The notes under the pieces are model-generated. The model saw nothing but the letters and a program-made list of their open reading frames with translations, had not been told where the DNA came from and made no database searches. A program made the position numbers and the translations under genes. From the NCBI RefSeq assembly GCF_020360975.1, contig NW_025408674.1, positions 806,001 through 870,000 of the forward strand: a DNA stretch of 64,000 nucleotides, in the 5' to 3' direction. Source of the DNA: Hirsutella rhossiliensis. Lineage: Eukaryota; Ascomycota; Sordariomycetes; Hypocreales; Ophiocordycipitaceae. Below, one piece after another: positions 33,178-43,499 of the stretch (positions are counted from its first letter, which is position 1; the number at the start of each line of letters is the position of its first letter).

Positions 33178-34382
33178 TTAGCTTGCAGGCTTGCATATAG
33201 ACTCTTCTTAGCCAGTGAAGGAGGAAAGCAAAATTAAAATTAAAATCAGGTGAATAGTCTCGTAAGTAGAGTATCGGTCCAATGCTGAGGGTCGGGAAAG
33301 AATGGGGGTTGGCAAAAGGAAAAACCTTGTTAGATCACTGGCAAGGGAAGTATTTGGGGAAAGAACAGGTAAGATAGCTACAGCAGCTTCACGCCTTCTT
33401 TGCCTGGCCGCGTGCTGGTCATGGCGTAGCCCTTGCAGTCTTCCCAGGGGCTTGGACAAAGGACAGTCGGATTTGCATTTTACGGGTCACATTTGCCCCG
33501 TGTTGGTGGGAAATGGGACACTCGCCCCTGAGTAAACGTGATGAGTCAGTTGGTCAGCCGGACCGAGTCTTGGGAGCCGCTCGCTTCAGAGCCCTGCCTG
33601 TTTGCCAATATTTCATAACTGTTATATCCAATTAGTATTGCAAAACATCCGTACCTCGGTAACCGCGGATGCAGGTCTCACAGAGCTACCTTCTTCTTCC
33701 GAAGTGGATACCGACGTGGGCAGCCGTCCCCTTGTCATGAGGCTTCGTATGCTGCAAGCTTCGCCACCTCCCGACCTTCCATGCGTATGCATACATATTG
33801 CCACTTAGGGCCAAGACGAGTGAAGAGAAATTAACAGGCAGAATCCTGCGTCACGCTAAACCCCTGACTCCACTGCAGGAGAGCTGCGGGCCAGTCTGCA
33901 TGATGCAAAAGAGGCGGTCCGCCTAGTCACTCTTCGCCCCGGCGCCTATTCAGAATGTGGCTGCTGATGGATTTGGAGAATTAGCCGATGTGATCGGCGC
34001 GTAGATGCAGAAGCCGGAGATGTCCTGGTTGAGGAGAAGGTCCATGACGGAGTCTCCGGGAGGATGAATGCGGAGTTTCAAACGCCTGAGCGAAGATGGC
34101 AAACCCCTGGGCAGGGGCACAGACGGCAACGAGCTTATAGGTCTCGAAGGAGCAAGCGAGGGGCCTTGCAAGTCTTGCAGACTAGATGAACGTATTGAGT
34201 TCTAATCATGAGTCTTCACCAACCCCTGAAATGGTATTGGTCCCTGGATGCCTCCTCCAGTAAATATCTGTTCCACGAGCCAGCATTAATGTCTTCGCTT
34301 GCCTTCATGTAAGACTTCTTTGGAAATTGCCTCAAGTTCAGCGTATCTTGCAATACGTGCTGATGATTGAACACAGTGTCGG

Positions 34383-34943
34383 TTACGAATGTCCCTTGCT
34401 GCCTTTCCGCACGAGTCCAAATCGGAGAGAGTCAGTTAACTCGGTCGTAAGCATGCTACGACGAGTCGTTCGTGACGATAGAGGTGCCGTGGCTTTCCCA
34501 CGGTCGCATGTAGCTAGAGTGTCTTGAACGTTGGATCGAGGCCCCTCGCTGCTGCGCTTGTCTGAGGTTGCCTGTTGCTCTCTTTCACTCTCCAGCATAA
34601 GTGTAATGAGAGATTGTCGCTGCCTTGTCCCAGGACGGGGTACAGAACGCTGGAACAGCTGCGAATCCATGATCCGCTCGCCACTATTATCAGAAATGTA
34701 GTCGTCGAGAGTAAACTCGTCGTCCCCCCCATTTTCAGATAGAATTAATGCTTCGTTCGTGCATGTGGGCAGGGCACGTCTGAACGCCTGAACACCTTCA
34801 ATAACGTGGAGTTCGGAGCCAGGCGAGCTGGTTGTCTTGAGCGAGCCCTTCTTCGAGATGGTGCTTGTTTTGCACATGGCTTTCAAACGACGAGTAGAAG
34901 GATGCGCGAACTCATAGATGTTTGTTTGAGGAGCATGTTTCAT
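34383..34943 (-). CDS. Hypothetical protein, 186 aa
   Basis: An ATG at 34943 opens MKHAPQTNIYEFAHPSTRRL, continuing without a stop to 34383. It is Ser/Thr/Arg-rich with an acidic patch (NGGDDEFTLDDYISDNSGE). No signal peptide, membrane span or known motif seen. It lies in the interval of the minus arm that has no clear match in the plus arm. Confidence 0.4.
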   Translation of the reverse strand: MKHAPQTNIYEFAHPSTRRLKAMCKTSTISKKGSLKTTSSPGSELHVIEGVQAFRRALPTCTNEALILSENGGDDEFTLDDYISDNSGERIMDSQLFQRSVPRPGTRQRQSLITLMLESEREQQATSDKRSSEGPRSNVQDTLATCDRGKATAPLSSRTTRRSMLTTELTDSLRFGLVRKGSKGHS

Positions 34944-35186
34944 TAGCTGAACTGAAGATCATACATACGAGATGATTTACGCGGAAGGCATGGCTTCCTT
35001 TAATGCTTTGGAAGGCACTTTCGCATCCCGCTTCCAACTATGGAAGGATTACTTGAAGCCTTTGCATCGACCAATGCGGCATGAGCGTGTGGCCCAAACT
35101 TGGGACGCTTAAATTGAAGGAAGCAGCCGTGGGCAGAGGGCTGACAGTGATATAAATCACCGTCGCTTAATTGAGTGCCCTCAGAA

Positions 35187-36093
35187 TTATACCAGGTGCT
35201 CTGTCGACCGTTCAGTGCCGGATTTTATCACTACAGATAGTTGTATCTCCATCTCTCTTTCTACCCGTTTTCTCTGGCGCTCTCTTATCATACTGTCTAG
35301 AGGTACTGCTGGCATAAATAAAATCGCCAGACAAAGTCCACACTGACCTCCAAACTGGTGTCTCACCCGACCAGTCACAGAACACACTAGGAGCACAGAT
35401 GATGCTAGGAACATCAATCCGCTTACTGCTCCAAGCCACGGCATGCCCTGGTTTGACGTCGGCTGCTCTGGCTAATGCTGGTTAGAGTGCCGGCCAAAAC
35501 GACGGAAACACTGTGTCTTCCTCCATATCGCCATAACCATAATAACGATAGTCAAGTGAGACACCATTGGAGCAGCGCACCAGTATTCGACACCAGATCG
35601 TCTAAATTGCCAGACGGCCGCCCCAATAAACGGTAGGTGAAAGGCCAATACTAGTCCACAAATGATGATTCTCGCCTTAATGGAGGGACCAGACTCGACG
35701 GCGCGAGAAAAATAGGCGTAAATCAAGGGATCGACGACTTGAATAAGCTGTAAATCATGAGTATATCGGGGAGGTAATTAGACGGACCTGAATAGGGAGT
35801 ACCTCAATGATGTCGACGCATAACATGGTGACCCCTTTCCAGGCTGTGAAGAAGGGGTAGGCAAGGACGCTTGGTAGGAGTGCATTTCTCGCACTGCCGA
35901 ACAAAGCGGCGAATAGTAAACCGCTACCCAAGAAGAGACATGCTGTGGGAATCAATGCCCAACTTCGCCTACGCGAAGCTTCTCGTGGCTTGACCCTGAT
36001 CATCCAGTACAGGTAAGGCCCCATAAAGACCGTGGTCACGGCAAACACGACACCGGCCTCGATGACCTCCTTGACGGTAATCTCGTCGTGCAT
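35187..36093 (-). pseudogene. Multi-pass membrane protein, copy 2, with nonsense codon
   Basis: An ATG at 36093 begins MHDEITVKEVIEAGVVFAVT. Exon 1 is intact through WKGVTMLCVDIIE, then an intron with donor GTACTC and acceptor TTTACAG near 35758. Exon 2 begins LIQVVDPLIYAYFSRAVESG. After RRFGRHSNQ the codons read CAT TAG where copy 1 has CCC CAG, so translation stops near 35471. The same frame then continues with PWLGAVSGLMFLASSVLLVC to 35187. The C-to-T change at CA gives a CAG-to-TAG nonsense typical of repeat-induced point mutation. The last two membrane spans are therefore lost. Confidence 0.68.
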
Positions 36094-36955
36094 GTCGAAA
36101 TTCGGCGACCTTGAATGATGGAGAGAGCGGAACTCGGACTTAGAGTTGAGAATGAGAGCACCGAGCTTCCTCGGAACGAGACGTGCTTTATATAAGGTTA
36201 AGTCATAAAAGCGAATTTTGGTACTTGGAAGTAACACTTAGATGAAGAGAGCCTTACGAAGTTGTCTAGCCGTTTTGCGAACGAGCATACATACCGAGTG
36301 AGGTGGAAATGGGTGCTTTGTCCGTAGTAAGGTTACACTGTCTTTGCCTCGAGACTGGGATATAGTTGATATGATGATTTACGTATATGAGGCGGGTGAG
36401 GTTCCTCCACATTGAAGCGGCCTGTTCAGAGTAGGGTGGGCGGAACGGCACGTCTTCAGCAGATTGATGCGGTTGGCCCCCCGTTATGAGGCCATCCAGT
36501 AGATCGGCATCACCAGCAGTGCATACAACCTGGTTCATGCACTATGGCTTGCATGTGTCTAAGCTCGCCTTGACAAGGGGTCGGAACGCTATGGGCATGC
36601 GCAAGGGCAATTTTCCCGGGTCTGCAGTCAAAATGAACATGGCCGTCCCGATACCATGGGCTCTCTGGTGGTGATGGATCAGATAAGGAAGGTCAAAGCA
36701 CGAGCAAAAGGTGTCGTTGCTCCATTCCACATTGGGATTTGTGAGACAATGGCGCGGCTGCAGGAAGCATGACTTTCAGCTGTGACAATTCCGCAAGATG
36801 GGCTTCGTACTGGCTCGCAGAGCCAAGAACCTGGCTCTCCTGGTCGTTCCTGATCTCGGTCTCGTCGGGGCCGTTGGTCGGGAGCATCAAGAAAAGCAGG
36901 ATTGTCAGGCGGGAAGAGAAGGAACAGAGGTAGATCTCTGAGACGGAAAAGATAA

Positions 36956-37471
36956 CTAGTTACTTGGCGATTCCTTCGGCTTATTCGTCCCCTCAAGAAT
37001 CATCTCCATCGCCCTTTCTAAAAGTGCTCTACCCTTATCGCTGTCTAACTCATTAACAGAACACGATCCTTGACCCTCCATAAAAACCGCGCTCGCACCA
37101 CAACTCGCTAGTTTGACGATTCTTCTGGTCTCTTCCTGCCATGTTTCGCGCATGCTTGTTTCCATTTTGGCGGTGATTCTCGCAAAAACCGGGATGTTCA
37201 CTCCCACACCCAACCTGAAAGACTCCCACAAATTTCTATTCTCCCTGAGCTTTCGACTCTCCCAGTAACGGAATAGAGATGCTTTATATCTAAGGTCGTG
37301 GAACTTGCTGCGGAATGTTTTGTCCTGCATACACCTCTCGCAAGTTTCGGTGATGATCTGAAACGGTTCGACTCCAAGTTGGCACGGTTCGTCATGGCTG
37401 CACCTCTTCTGACCAACATCATTGAGGTGACCGCACCTAATCGAGCATGGAGTGACAAGATGCGATGCCAT
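36956..37471 (-). CDS. Small Cys/His-rich protein, intact copy
   Basis: An ATG at 37471 begins MASHLVTPCSIRCGHLNDVG; 171 codons to the stop at 36956. Paired CGH, RCSHDEPC and CERC motifs lie in the first third, followed by a basic central part and an acidic helical tail (ALLERAMEMILEGTNKPKE). The plus-arm paralogue at 21702 is frameshifted, so this is the only complete copy here. The family is unknown to me. Length and composition conservation between copies support it as a real gene. Confidence 0.6.
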   Translation of the reverse strand: MASHLVTPCSIRCGHLNDVGQKRCSHDEPCQLGVEPFQIITETCERCMQDKTFRSKFHDLRYKASLFRYWESRKLRENRNLWESFRLGVGVNIPVFARITAKMETSMRETWQEETRRIVKLASCGASAVFMEGQGSCSVNELDSDKGRALLERAMEMILEGTNKPKESPSN

Positions 37472-37789
37472 CGTCTTATTGCAGGTAGCTTGACAGCGCC
37501 TTTTTGAGTTGCAGAAGAGTTGAAATGGTGAAGACTTTATCGCCATTCGGTGCCATATATACCAGAAATCCGGCTCCGCAGATGCCTGCACACTCTATGT
37601 GCCTACAATGCGAAGAACAGGCAATAATGCTTCACCTGAACTCTGTCGCAGGACTTATAGTCTCACTACTATACTATGTCGTTGGCCATGTCACCTGCAG
37701 CGTGTGTAGTGCAAGCTCGGTACAAGACCAATCAGGCAAGACCTACGCCTGCCGCAGAGATCTGCAGACCCACCCACACTGAAAGGGGG

Positions 37790-38000
37790 GCATCATTGAT
37801 GGCAACCTCGTCCTGCATGTCGAAATGCGGCACCCTTGAGAGCGAAATGCGGACGTAGAGTAATGAGAAGGCATATGGGGACCGGATTGGCCCTGAGCGA
37901 GACGTGCTTTATATAGACGTTTAAGTCGTAACAGCGAATGTTGGTATATAGCAAGGAACGCGCAGGTGAAGAGACCACAGCACGTTGTCCAGTCGCTTTA
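37790..38000 (-). pseudogene. Third, 5'-only copy of the membrane gene start and promoter
   Basis: An ATG at 37818 (codons for MQDE) and about 170 bases upstream, including GACGTGCTTTATATA-type sequence near 37900-37920, match the promoter and start of the membrane gene at 36093. The coding match ends within a few codons. It lies just outside the minus arm. Confidence 0.55.
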
Positions 38001-39288
38001 CAACCGGGAAGACCTACATAGAGTAAGCCCGTTTAGCTTTTCACCTAGGTACTTTGGACAAGTCCTCCGTCTCCTCCCGTCCGTCATTAATGTCCAAAGT
38101 AATGAATCCTATCTTATTCGACTTATCATAATATCATATTCCCCTCCCGTCTCTCTCGACGGTTCCCGAGCCAATCAGAGAAACTTCATTTCAGCACGGT
38201 TGGCCTGGAGAGAACGTCTAGGGGTGAAGATTTATGTGGGAGAGGGCTCGGGGCGGGATTACTCCGTACGCGCATCCAAAGGCATTGTAAGGCGCATACA
38301 CAACGAAACAGAGAGTGAAGAACGGGGGCCAGTAATGCAATTGATTGATCTCTGACGAGCTCCTTCAGAGGCTATGCGACCCTACTTTATAATCACGAGA
38401 TGCCTCCCAGTCCCGTGCTTTTCTCTGGAAAAGTCACTCCAGCCAGTAGTTGGAATTAACCAGCCATCTACCGTGGTCAAGCACTTTAAGCGCGTGACAG
38501 GCATGTGCGCATATCCTGTACGAAATCAAGAGAGATTTTTTTGTCAGGACCCTCTTCCTTACTCTCCTTACCCTCCTTACCCCCTTTACCCTCAATGCCG
38601 CACTTGCCGACCTTACCTACTTGCTATCCCGGTCTACCAGCTCTGATTCTTACTCCCTACCGTCCTCGCACGTGATTTTTCCCTCAAGATTTATTCTACC
38701 CTGCATTTTGGATTTGCGCCGCAGGAACACGACTAATGCGATCAGTTGAAGAACGCGATTCTTATTGCGACGCGCACATTGCCAGGGGCTATTGGCGGTT
38801 ATCCCATTTGGGCTGTAGTCGAAGCGGAATCCCTTTCAGTTGTTTGTCCGAACCTGTAGACAGATCATTTTATCGCTAACTTACTGGAAATGGAGACTCA
38901 AGCACGCGAACTTTGGCAGAGAACAGTCATGAGTTTTGTCGAACAAAGGAGTAAATTTGCAGTGAGATCTTCATGAACGGAGGAATATGGTGTTCAGCCG
39001 ATGAGCTTTAACAGGGTAATGGTAAAGCACTTATGGAAAGGGCGATTGACAAGACGCTGGAAAAGGCAAAGGCATTTAGTCACAGGTGGCATAACCATCA
39101 ATTAAGGTAAGTAGACCTTTCTAGGTTCTTTATGAGTTATATGTACTTGCCAGGTAGATTTCTAAAGCAGGTGACAACAATAACAGGCAAACTCCATCAT
39201 GCCTCGTGTACTTCGCTAGTCTATCCTCTCAACTGTACTTGGTGGATTAAGCAAGCCAAAACGAATGTTTCAGTCCCATTCAACGCTG
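38001..39288. other. Intergenic, no supported gene
   Basis: Only short unsupported frames. A pyrimidine-rich stretch with repeated CCTTAC/CTCC text lies at 38548-38600. Confidence 0.45.
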
Positions 39289-39537
39289 CTAGAGTTCCCA
39301 ATTCATGTATTTTACGTGCTGAAGCACTGGGTAGGAGGGCTCACCGTTGGTCACAGGGTTACAGACGGCGCAAGTGTACTTGCCACATGCAGCCTTGACC
39401 TTGTTCGAGCCCATCTCAACCTCGATGACTCTGTGGCCTGCTTTGCTCAGCTCGTTGCAAGGGTCGAATTTAAAGGTCTCCATGCTACCCCGAGTGCCAC
39501 ATGAGTAAATTTTGACGGAAACGTAGTTCTTGCACAT
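39289..39537 (-). CDS. Small cysteine-rich protein, 82 aa
   Basis: An ATG at 39537 begins MCKNYVSVKIYSCGTRGSME. Six cysteines, including the closing CGKYTCAVC cluster. The start resembles a widespread group of short fungal proteins that begin MC and carry a YXCG motif, but the match is weak. No signal peptide is evident, so a secreted effector role is not supported. Function unknown. Confidence 0.45.
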   Translation of the reverse strand: MCKNYVSVKIYSCGTRGSMETFKFDPCNELSKAGHRVIEVEMGSNKVKAACGKYTCAVCNPVTNGEPSYPVLQHVKYMNWEL

Positions 39538-39885
39538 ACTCGAACAAGATCAGAGATATGTATGATGGGACCGCTTGAGTAGACTGAACTGACATGAAGG
39601 AGGTTGGGAAATATGAATGGAGGTGATACAGCAATAATGGCGCAATCGACAATGACTTATATAAGAGAGTTGATTCACTCATCAACCCGGCGAGTTCGGT
39701 CCTTTTTATAGTGCTCTTGAGCTTTTGAAGAGTTAAGGGACCGCCGGACCGGACATGCTACATGGACCACCGACTGGGGTCGCTTAGGCAGCCGCACCAT
39801 GCAGCAGCTTGGGTTGAATCAAGGCTGAGGATACAACGTAAATTATCATTTTCAAGTCATTTTGATCAATGTATGAGAGGTACGG

Positions 39886-39893
39886 CTAAAGTA
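39886..39893. repeat. hAT-type MITE target duplication, left
   Basis: CTAAAGTA, exact match to 40568-40575. Confidence 0.9.
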
Positions 39894-40567
39894 GGCTCTA
39901 GTTAATGGGCCCTTGGTTTTCCTTATCGGGCCCTTAAAGTGTGGCTAAAATAGTCACATGACTGTCGCGTCCCTTTCCCCGCCAAAACATTAGCCGCCAA
40001 CTGTGAAAAGCTGTCAATACGGCCTCCGTACTCGTGCACCCCCACTTGTGGGTGAGCCAAAGCGAATCCCAAAGTGGAGGCGGGCACGAGTAGTCAATGG
40101 TGCATCCAGCTAGAACGCGACAAAGTTGACAACGCGCATACAACGCACGCCAACGTACGAACGCACGAACGCATACCAAGGTGAGGGCATCCCCAACGCA
40201 CCAACGCCGCACCGATGAAGTCACCTTTCCGCCGCAAGTTCGAGACCTGGCAAGCTGCTGCAGAGAGCGCCGTAGCTGCATTACGGAGCGAGAGCCTAAT
40301 CAGGGACTGTGTCGTTGTAGCGACGTAGCCTCGGGCATATGTTCCACGAGCCTGTTCAATTGCCTCACTCATTGACATTACATTAAGCACCCTACTTTTA
40401 ACGGCTCTACGTGAAATGCAGTTATGCTGTCGGGCCTATGACGCCGGCAAATGTGTGCACCGGCGCGCGTGCAAGCAAAGCCGCAAAGTAGGTTTGACAG
40501 TCCGCCACACTTTCAGCCACACTTCAAGGGCCCGATAAGGAAAGCCAAGGGCCCATTAACTAGAGCC
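39894..40567. mobile_element. hAT-type MITE, 674 bp
   Basis: Inverted repeats of about 53 bp start GGCTCTAGTTAATGGGCCCT at both ends with two mismatches. The 8-bp duplication CTAAAGTA is the length made by hAT transposases. There is no transposase gene inside. It contains palindromic repeat copy D. A hAT transposase lies at the right edge of this window, but its ends are not visible, so a link is untested. Confidence 0.92.
40031..40090. repeat. TA-flanked palindromic repeat, copy D
   Basis: Arms CTCGTGCACCCCCACTT and its imperfect complement; the loop reads GTGAGCCAAAGCGAAT, the inverse of copy A. TA at 40029-40030 and 40091-40092. It lies inside the hAT-type MITE. Confidence 0.8.
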
Positions 40568-40575
40568 CTAAAGTA
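40568..40575. repeat. hAT-type MITE target duplication, right
   Basis: CTAAAGTA. Confidence 0.9.
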
Positions 40576-40803
40576 AGCGCACTAAAGATCCCTCTTGCTG
40601 AATTTCATAAGTTTGTACGGACTCCGTAGCGATAAGCAAAACACCGGAGCGGAACAACCTCTATTCCAGCCTTGAGGACACGCTCGCGGCTTCTGTGCGA
40701 AGTAGTAAGGTAACAGTCTTAAGGTTCACCGTTTGTAGCAGCTACCATCCACTAATCTCGACTCAGGGGTCTTACGATCTTTCACGTTACCCGCATATTC
40801 ACA

Positions 40804-41739
40804 ATGGAAAATAATGGTTCCACGAGCACCATTGAATTGATTAACCCTGGAGTCATGCTCAAGCAGCCGATTCAGTTCCAGGCGGAAGACCTTGCCGAAA
40901 TAGTCGATCTCTGCTTTTCTGTCGAGCCGCTCATACTCCAGCAACTCGGAGAACATCCAAGGATCGTGAGGTATGCGCAAGTATAATAGCTCTGAGTGCC
41001 ATGGACACTTATGGTACTGAACTTTAGATATCTCGGGCAGCATGGCCGCGGTCTACTGCTCGGTCAGGCGAGCCACGGCAATCTCCAAGCCTATATTGAC
41101 AGCAACCCTTCGATCAACTTGCGTCAACGAATGTTATGGTGTCAACGATTGGCCGAAGCTATCTCCTATGTTCATAATCGCGGCGTCGTTCACTCGGATC
41201 TTCGCCCAGCAAATGTTCTTGTTCACGAAAGTACCCCAGGATCTCGGGACTTGTTGCTCTGTGATTTTGGTGGATCTACATGTGATGAACTAGGTCTGGA
41301 TGGAGGCTGCCTTCCCGATGGCCCTTTCTACCATCCAATGTTTGGTTTCGAGTCAAGTCCAGCTCTCGACATATTCGGCCTTGGGTCTCTCTTTTACACC
41401 ATCTTGACAGGCTGTTGGCCTTACAGATCGACAATTGGCCAACTGGAAACTACAGGTGAGAAGGTGCCGTATGAAAAGGCAGTTGCCGAGGCTTACAATG
41501 AGGGTATGTATCCCGACTTAACGGGCATAGCAGGAGGAAGTGTGATTATGGCATGTTGGACGAAGCGGTACAAGACAGCAGAGGAGGTCCTGCGCGCTTT
41601 GGAAAGGGAAATGCCGATTCCTAAGGCAGAAGGAGGTTTGATAGAGGCTCATCACACCTTCGTGCTCTTCGGAGTGGTAGTTTCTGTTGCTGTATTGGCA
41701 GTCCTCACACACGTACTCATCCAGCGACAGGGGCGATAA
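40804..41739 (+). CDS. Protein kinase-like protein with C-terminal membrane anchor
   Basis: Two exons, 40804-40970 and 41028-41739, joined by a 57-nt intron (GTATGC donor, TACTGAAC branch, TTTAG acceptor). The first ATG at 40804 begins MENNGSTSTIELINPGVMLK. The lysine in VMLK and the glutamate in SVEPLILQQL can serve as the ATP-holding pair. After splicing, HPRIVRYLGQHGRGLLLGQ is continuous. The catalytic loop is HSDLRPANVLV (HRD has become HSD, catalytic Asp and Asn kept), and the metal-binding loop is CDFGGS. The kinase fold ends near residue 260, followed by a hydrophobic segment FVLFGVVVSVAVLAVLTHVL and a short basic tail, i.e. a tail anchor. No glycine-rich loop is obvious. The frame is intact, so it is probably expressed. 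Substrate unknown. Confidence 0.85.
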
Positions 41740-42050
41740 GCAGTCGCTGAGCAAGAAGAGGCTTTTGATACGTGGTGCTTTGTTCGACTTCAGACAGTGC
41801 ACTTGTTTTCAACAAGCTTTGATTACATGTAGCGAAAGACAGCATCCCTAGTTGTGGCTTCCCTTGACGTCGAGCCGTTGTCGTTGAATCAGTGAATGCG
41901 TGCGAAAGGCACAATACGACGCGCTAGAATTGGTTTTCCTGCAAATGGTTGGAAGCTAATTTGCTCTTGCGCTTCATTAAGTGGCAGGTTTCGGGCAGCC
42001 AGCGTTCTAGCAGCGAGTGCGGGAACAGTTGTGGTGCGGGCGATAAGGAA

Positions 42051-42212
42051 AGTAAGGCGGGTAAGGACGGCAAGGATGGCAAGGATGGCAAGGATGGCAA
42101 GGATGGCGAGGACGGCAAGGATGGCAAGGATGGCAAGGACGGCAAGGACGGCAAGGATGGCAAGGACGGCAAGGATGGCAAGGACGGCAAGGACGGCAAG
42201 GACGGCAAGGGT
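42051..42212 (+). repeat. 9-bp minisatellite encoding a collagen-like KDG repeat
   Basis: About sixteen to seventeen near-perfect copies of AAGGATGGC/AAGGACGGC. In one plus-strand frame this reads repeated Lys-Asp-Gly, a Gly-X-Y pattern, ending KGF then stop at 42218. No ATG starts that frame; another frame has an ATG at 41896 but reads MAR/TAR repeats. Confidence 0.9.
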
Positions 42213-42506
42213 TTCTAACGGTACAATAGGGTATAGGTCGGAAGCCTAGCCAATCTCTAGCGCCAGTAGACGGCGTTACATGCATGTGTAGTAGCAGCGG
42301 GTAAGCGTGGTGGGGTTCGTACTCTCGCGAGGATGCTCACGGATTGCAGGTACTACCGTATTTTATTTGGTAGTTGGTACTCCTTATGCGGGCGAGCAGC
42401 GGCGCAAGTCAGATTCCTTCATGCGTCTACGGAGTCCTTTAATACCTTACCAACCTTGCCCACTGCACCACGAATCATTTCTATCTAACTCGGTGACGCG
42501 ACAAGA

Positions 42507-43487
42507 ATGGCCTCGTGGATGAAGAATTTCTCCAAGGTCTCCCAGGAGCTGGCGGATCTCCAGCGAATACCCCTGGAATACGAAGGAAGACTGGACCAAC
42601 GCCTTCCTTTGGTCTTCGAAGAGGTCTGCAGCCGGCTCCCCAACGCTCCGGTGGCACGGAGTTCGGCCGAGAATGCCGCCAAATGTAGACGACGCAAAGC
42701 TCATTTCAAGTACCGAGAATTTATCTTTCGTTTCCCTCATGATTTCTTGGCGTTTGTCTTAGCAGTAGGGCCAAGGGCCTGCACCACCTTCAACGTCTTG
42801 CAGTTTACTCGATCATATAAGCAGAAATATCCAGTATTACTTGGCGACGACATCAGGAAAACGATTGATAAATCCGCGAGAAGACAAGGAATCCACAGCC
42901 ATCCTGAATTCTTGGAATGGATGAGCCTACTATTCGAAGGTTCGTGTTCCCGCGATGAGTTAGTTCTGGCAGAAGTTGACAAGGCATACAGTACCCCACG
43001 TTGGTGTGCAAGCTGCTCGCTTTGGTGCAGCGGACATGGCCGTTCTACCAAGACTTCTCGGGGACCGGATCTATGCTGCTGTCCTGGACTCGCCCAAACG
43101 GATCGGAGAGCAACTCAATCCGAACATGAGGCTCTTAACAGAGTGTGCCGTGGCAATATTACCTGACGGGGTTTACCAGGACATAATACTATGGCTGGAC
43201 GTCGGACTAAGCAATGGGCTTGCTATCGAACTCTTTCAGAAGCGCAGCAACAGTTACATATCGCGCAATCAGGTACTAGGGCGACACTAGAAGCGGCCTC
43301 AGTATCCGCCTTAGAGACTGTTTTTCCGACTGTCCTTCTGGAAGCAATGAACCACAGTCAGCTTCGACAATGGGAACGAAAGAGTCGTATTGAGGATGTA
43401 ACGGCTTGTGCGAGACTGACTGTGGGCCCGGCGGCCTCGGTCATGGTACACTTTGCTTGCGCCTGGCATATACGTTATGCTCGTCGA
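42507..43487 (+). CDS. Unnamed fungal protein, probably three exons
   Basis: An ATG at 42507 begins MASWMKNFSKVSQELADLQR. The first exon reaches LLFEG near 42940. A likely intron 42941-42991 (GTTCGT donor, TTGAC branch, ATACAG acceptor) joins it to VPHVGVQAARFGAADMAVLP and LNPNMRLLTECAVAILPDGV. After YISRNQ near 43271 a GTACTA donor suggests a second short intron, or a shift, before EAASVSALETVFPTVLLEAM and the stop near 43488. About 300 residues. No recognised domain; one Lys/Arg-rich patch (AAKCRRRKAHFKYRE). Splicing is inferred from frame continuity, not from homology. Confidence 0.5.
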
Positions 43488-43499
43488 TAATCGACATGG

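Larger units (their letters stand above)
32690..37730 (-). repeat. Inverted segmental duplication, minus arm
   Basis: Inverse counterpart of 21490-27310. Coordinate sums of matched points are about 59170 over the outer genes and about 59980 at the bZIP, showing a net 0.8-kb length difference in the 24-26 kb versus 33.5-35 kb interval. Confidence 0.9.

Noticed and set aside
39289..39537. Secreted effector or toxin
   Set aside because: Cysteine-rich and small, but no N-terminal signal peptide is visible, so there is no support for secretion.
41896..42249. Plus-strand ATG frame of 117 codons through the minisatellite
   Set aside because: It reads only MAR/TAR repeats and unsupported flanks; no evidence of coding.
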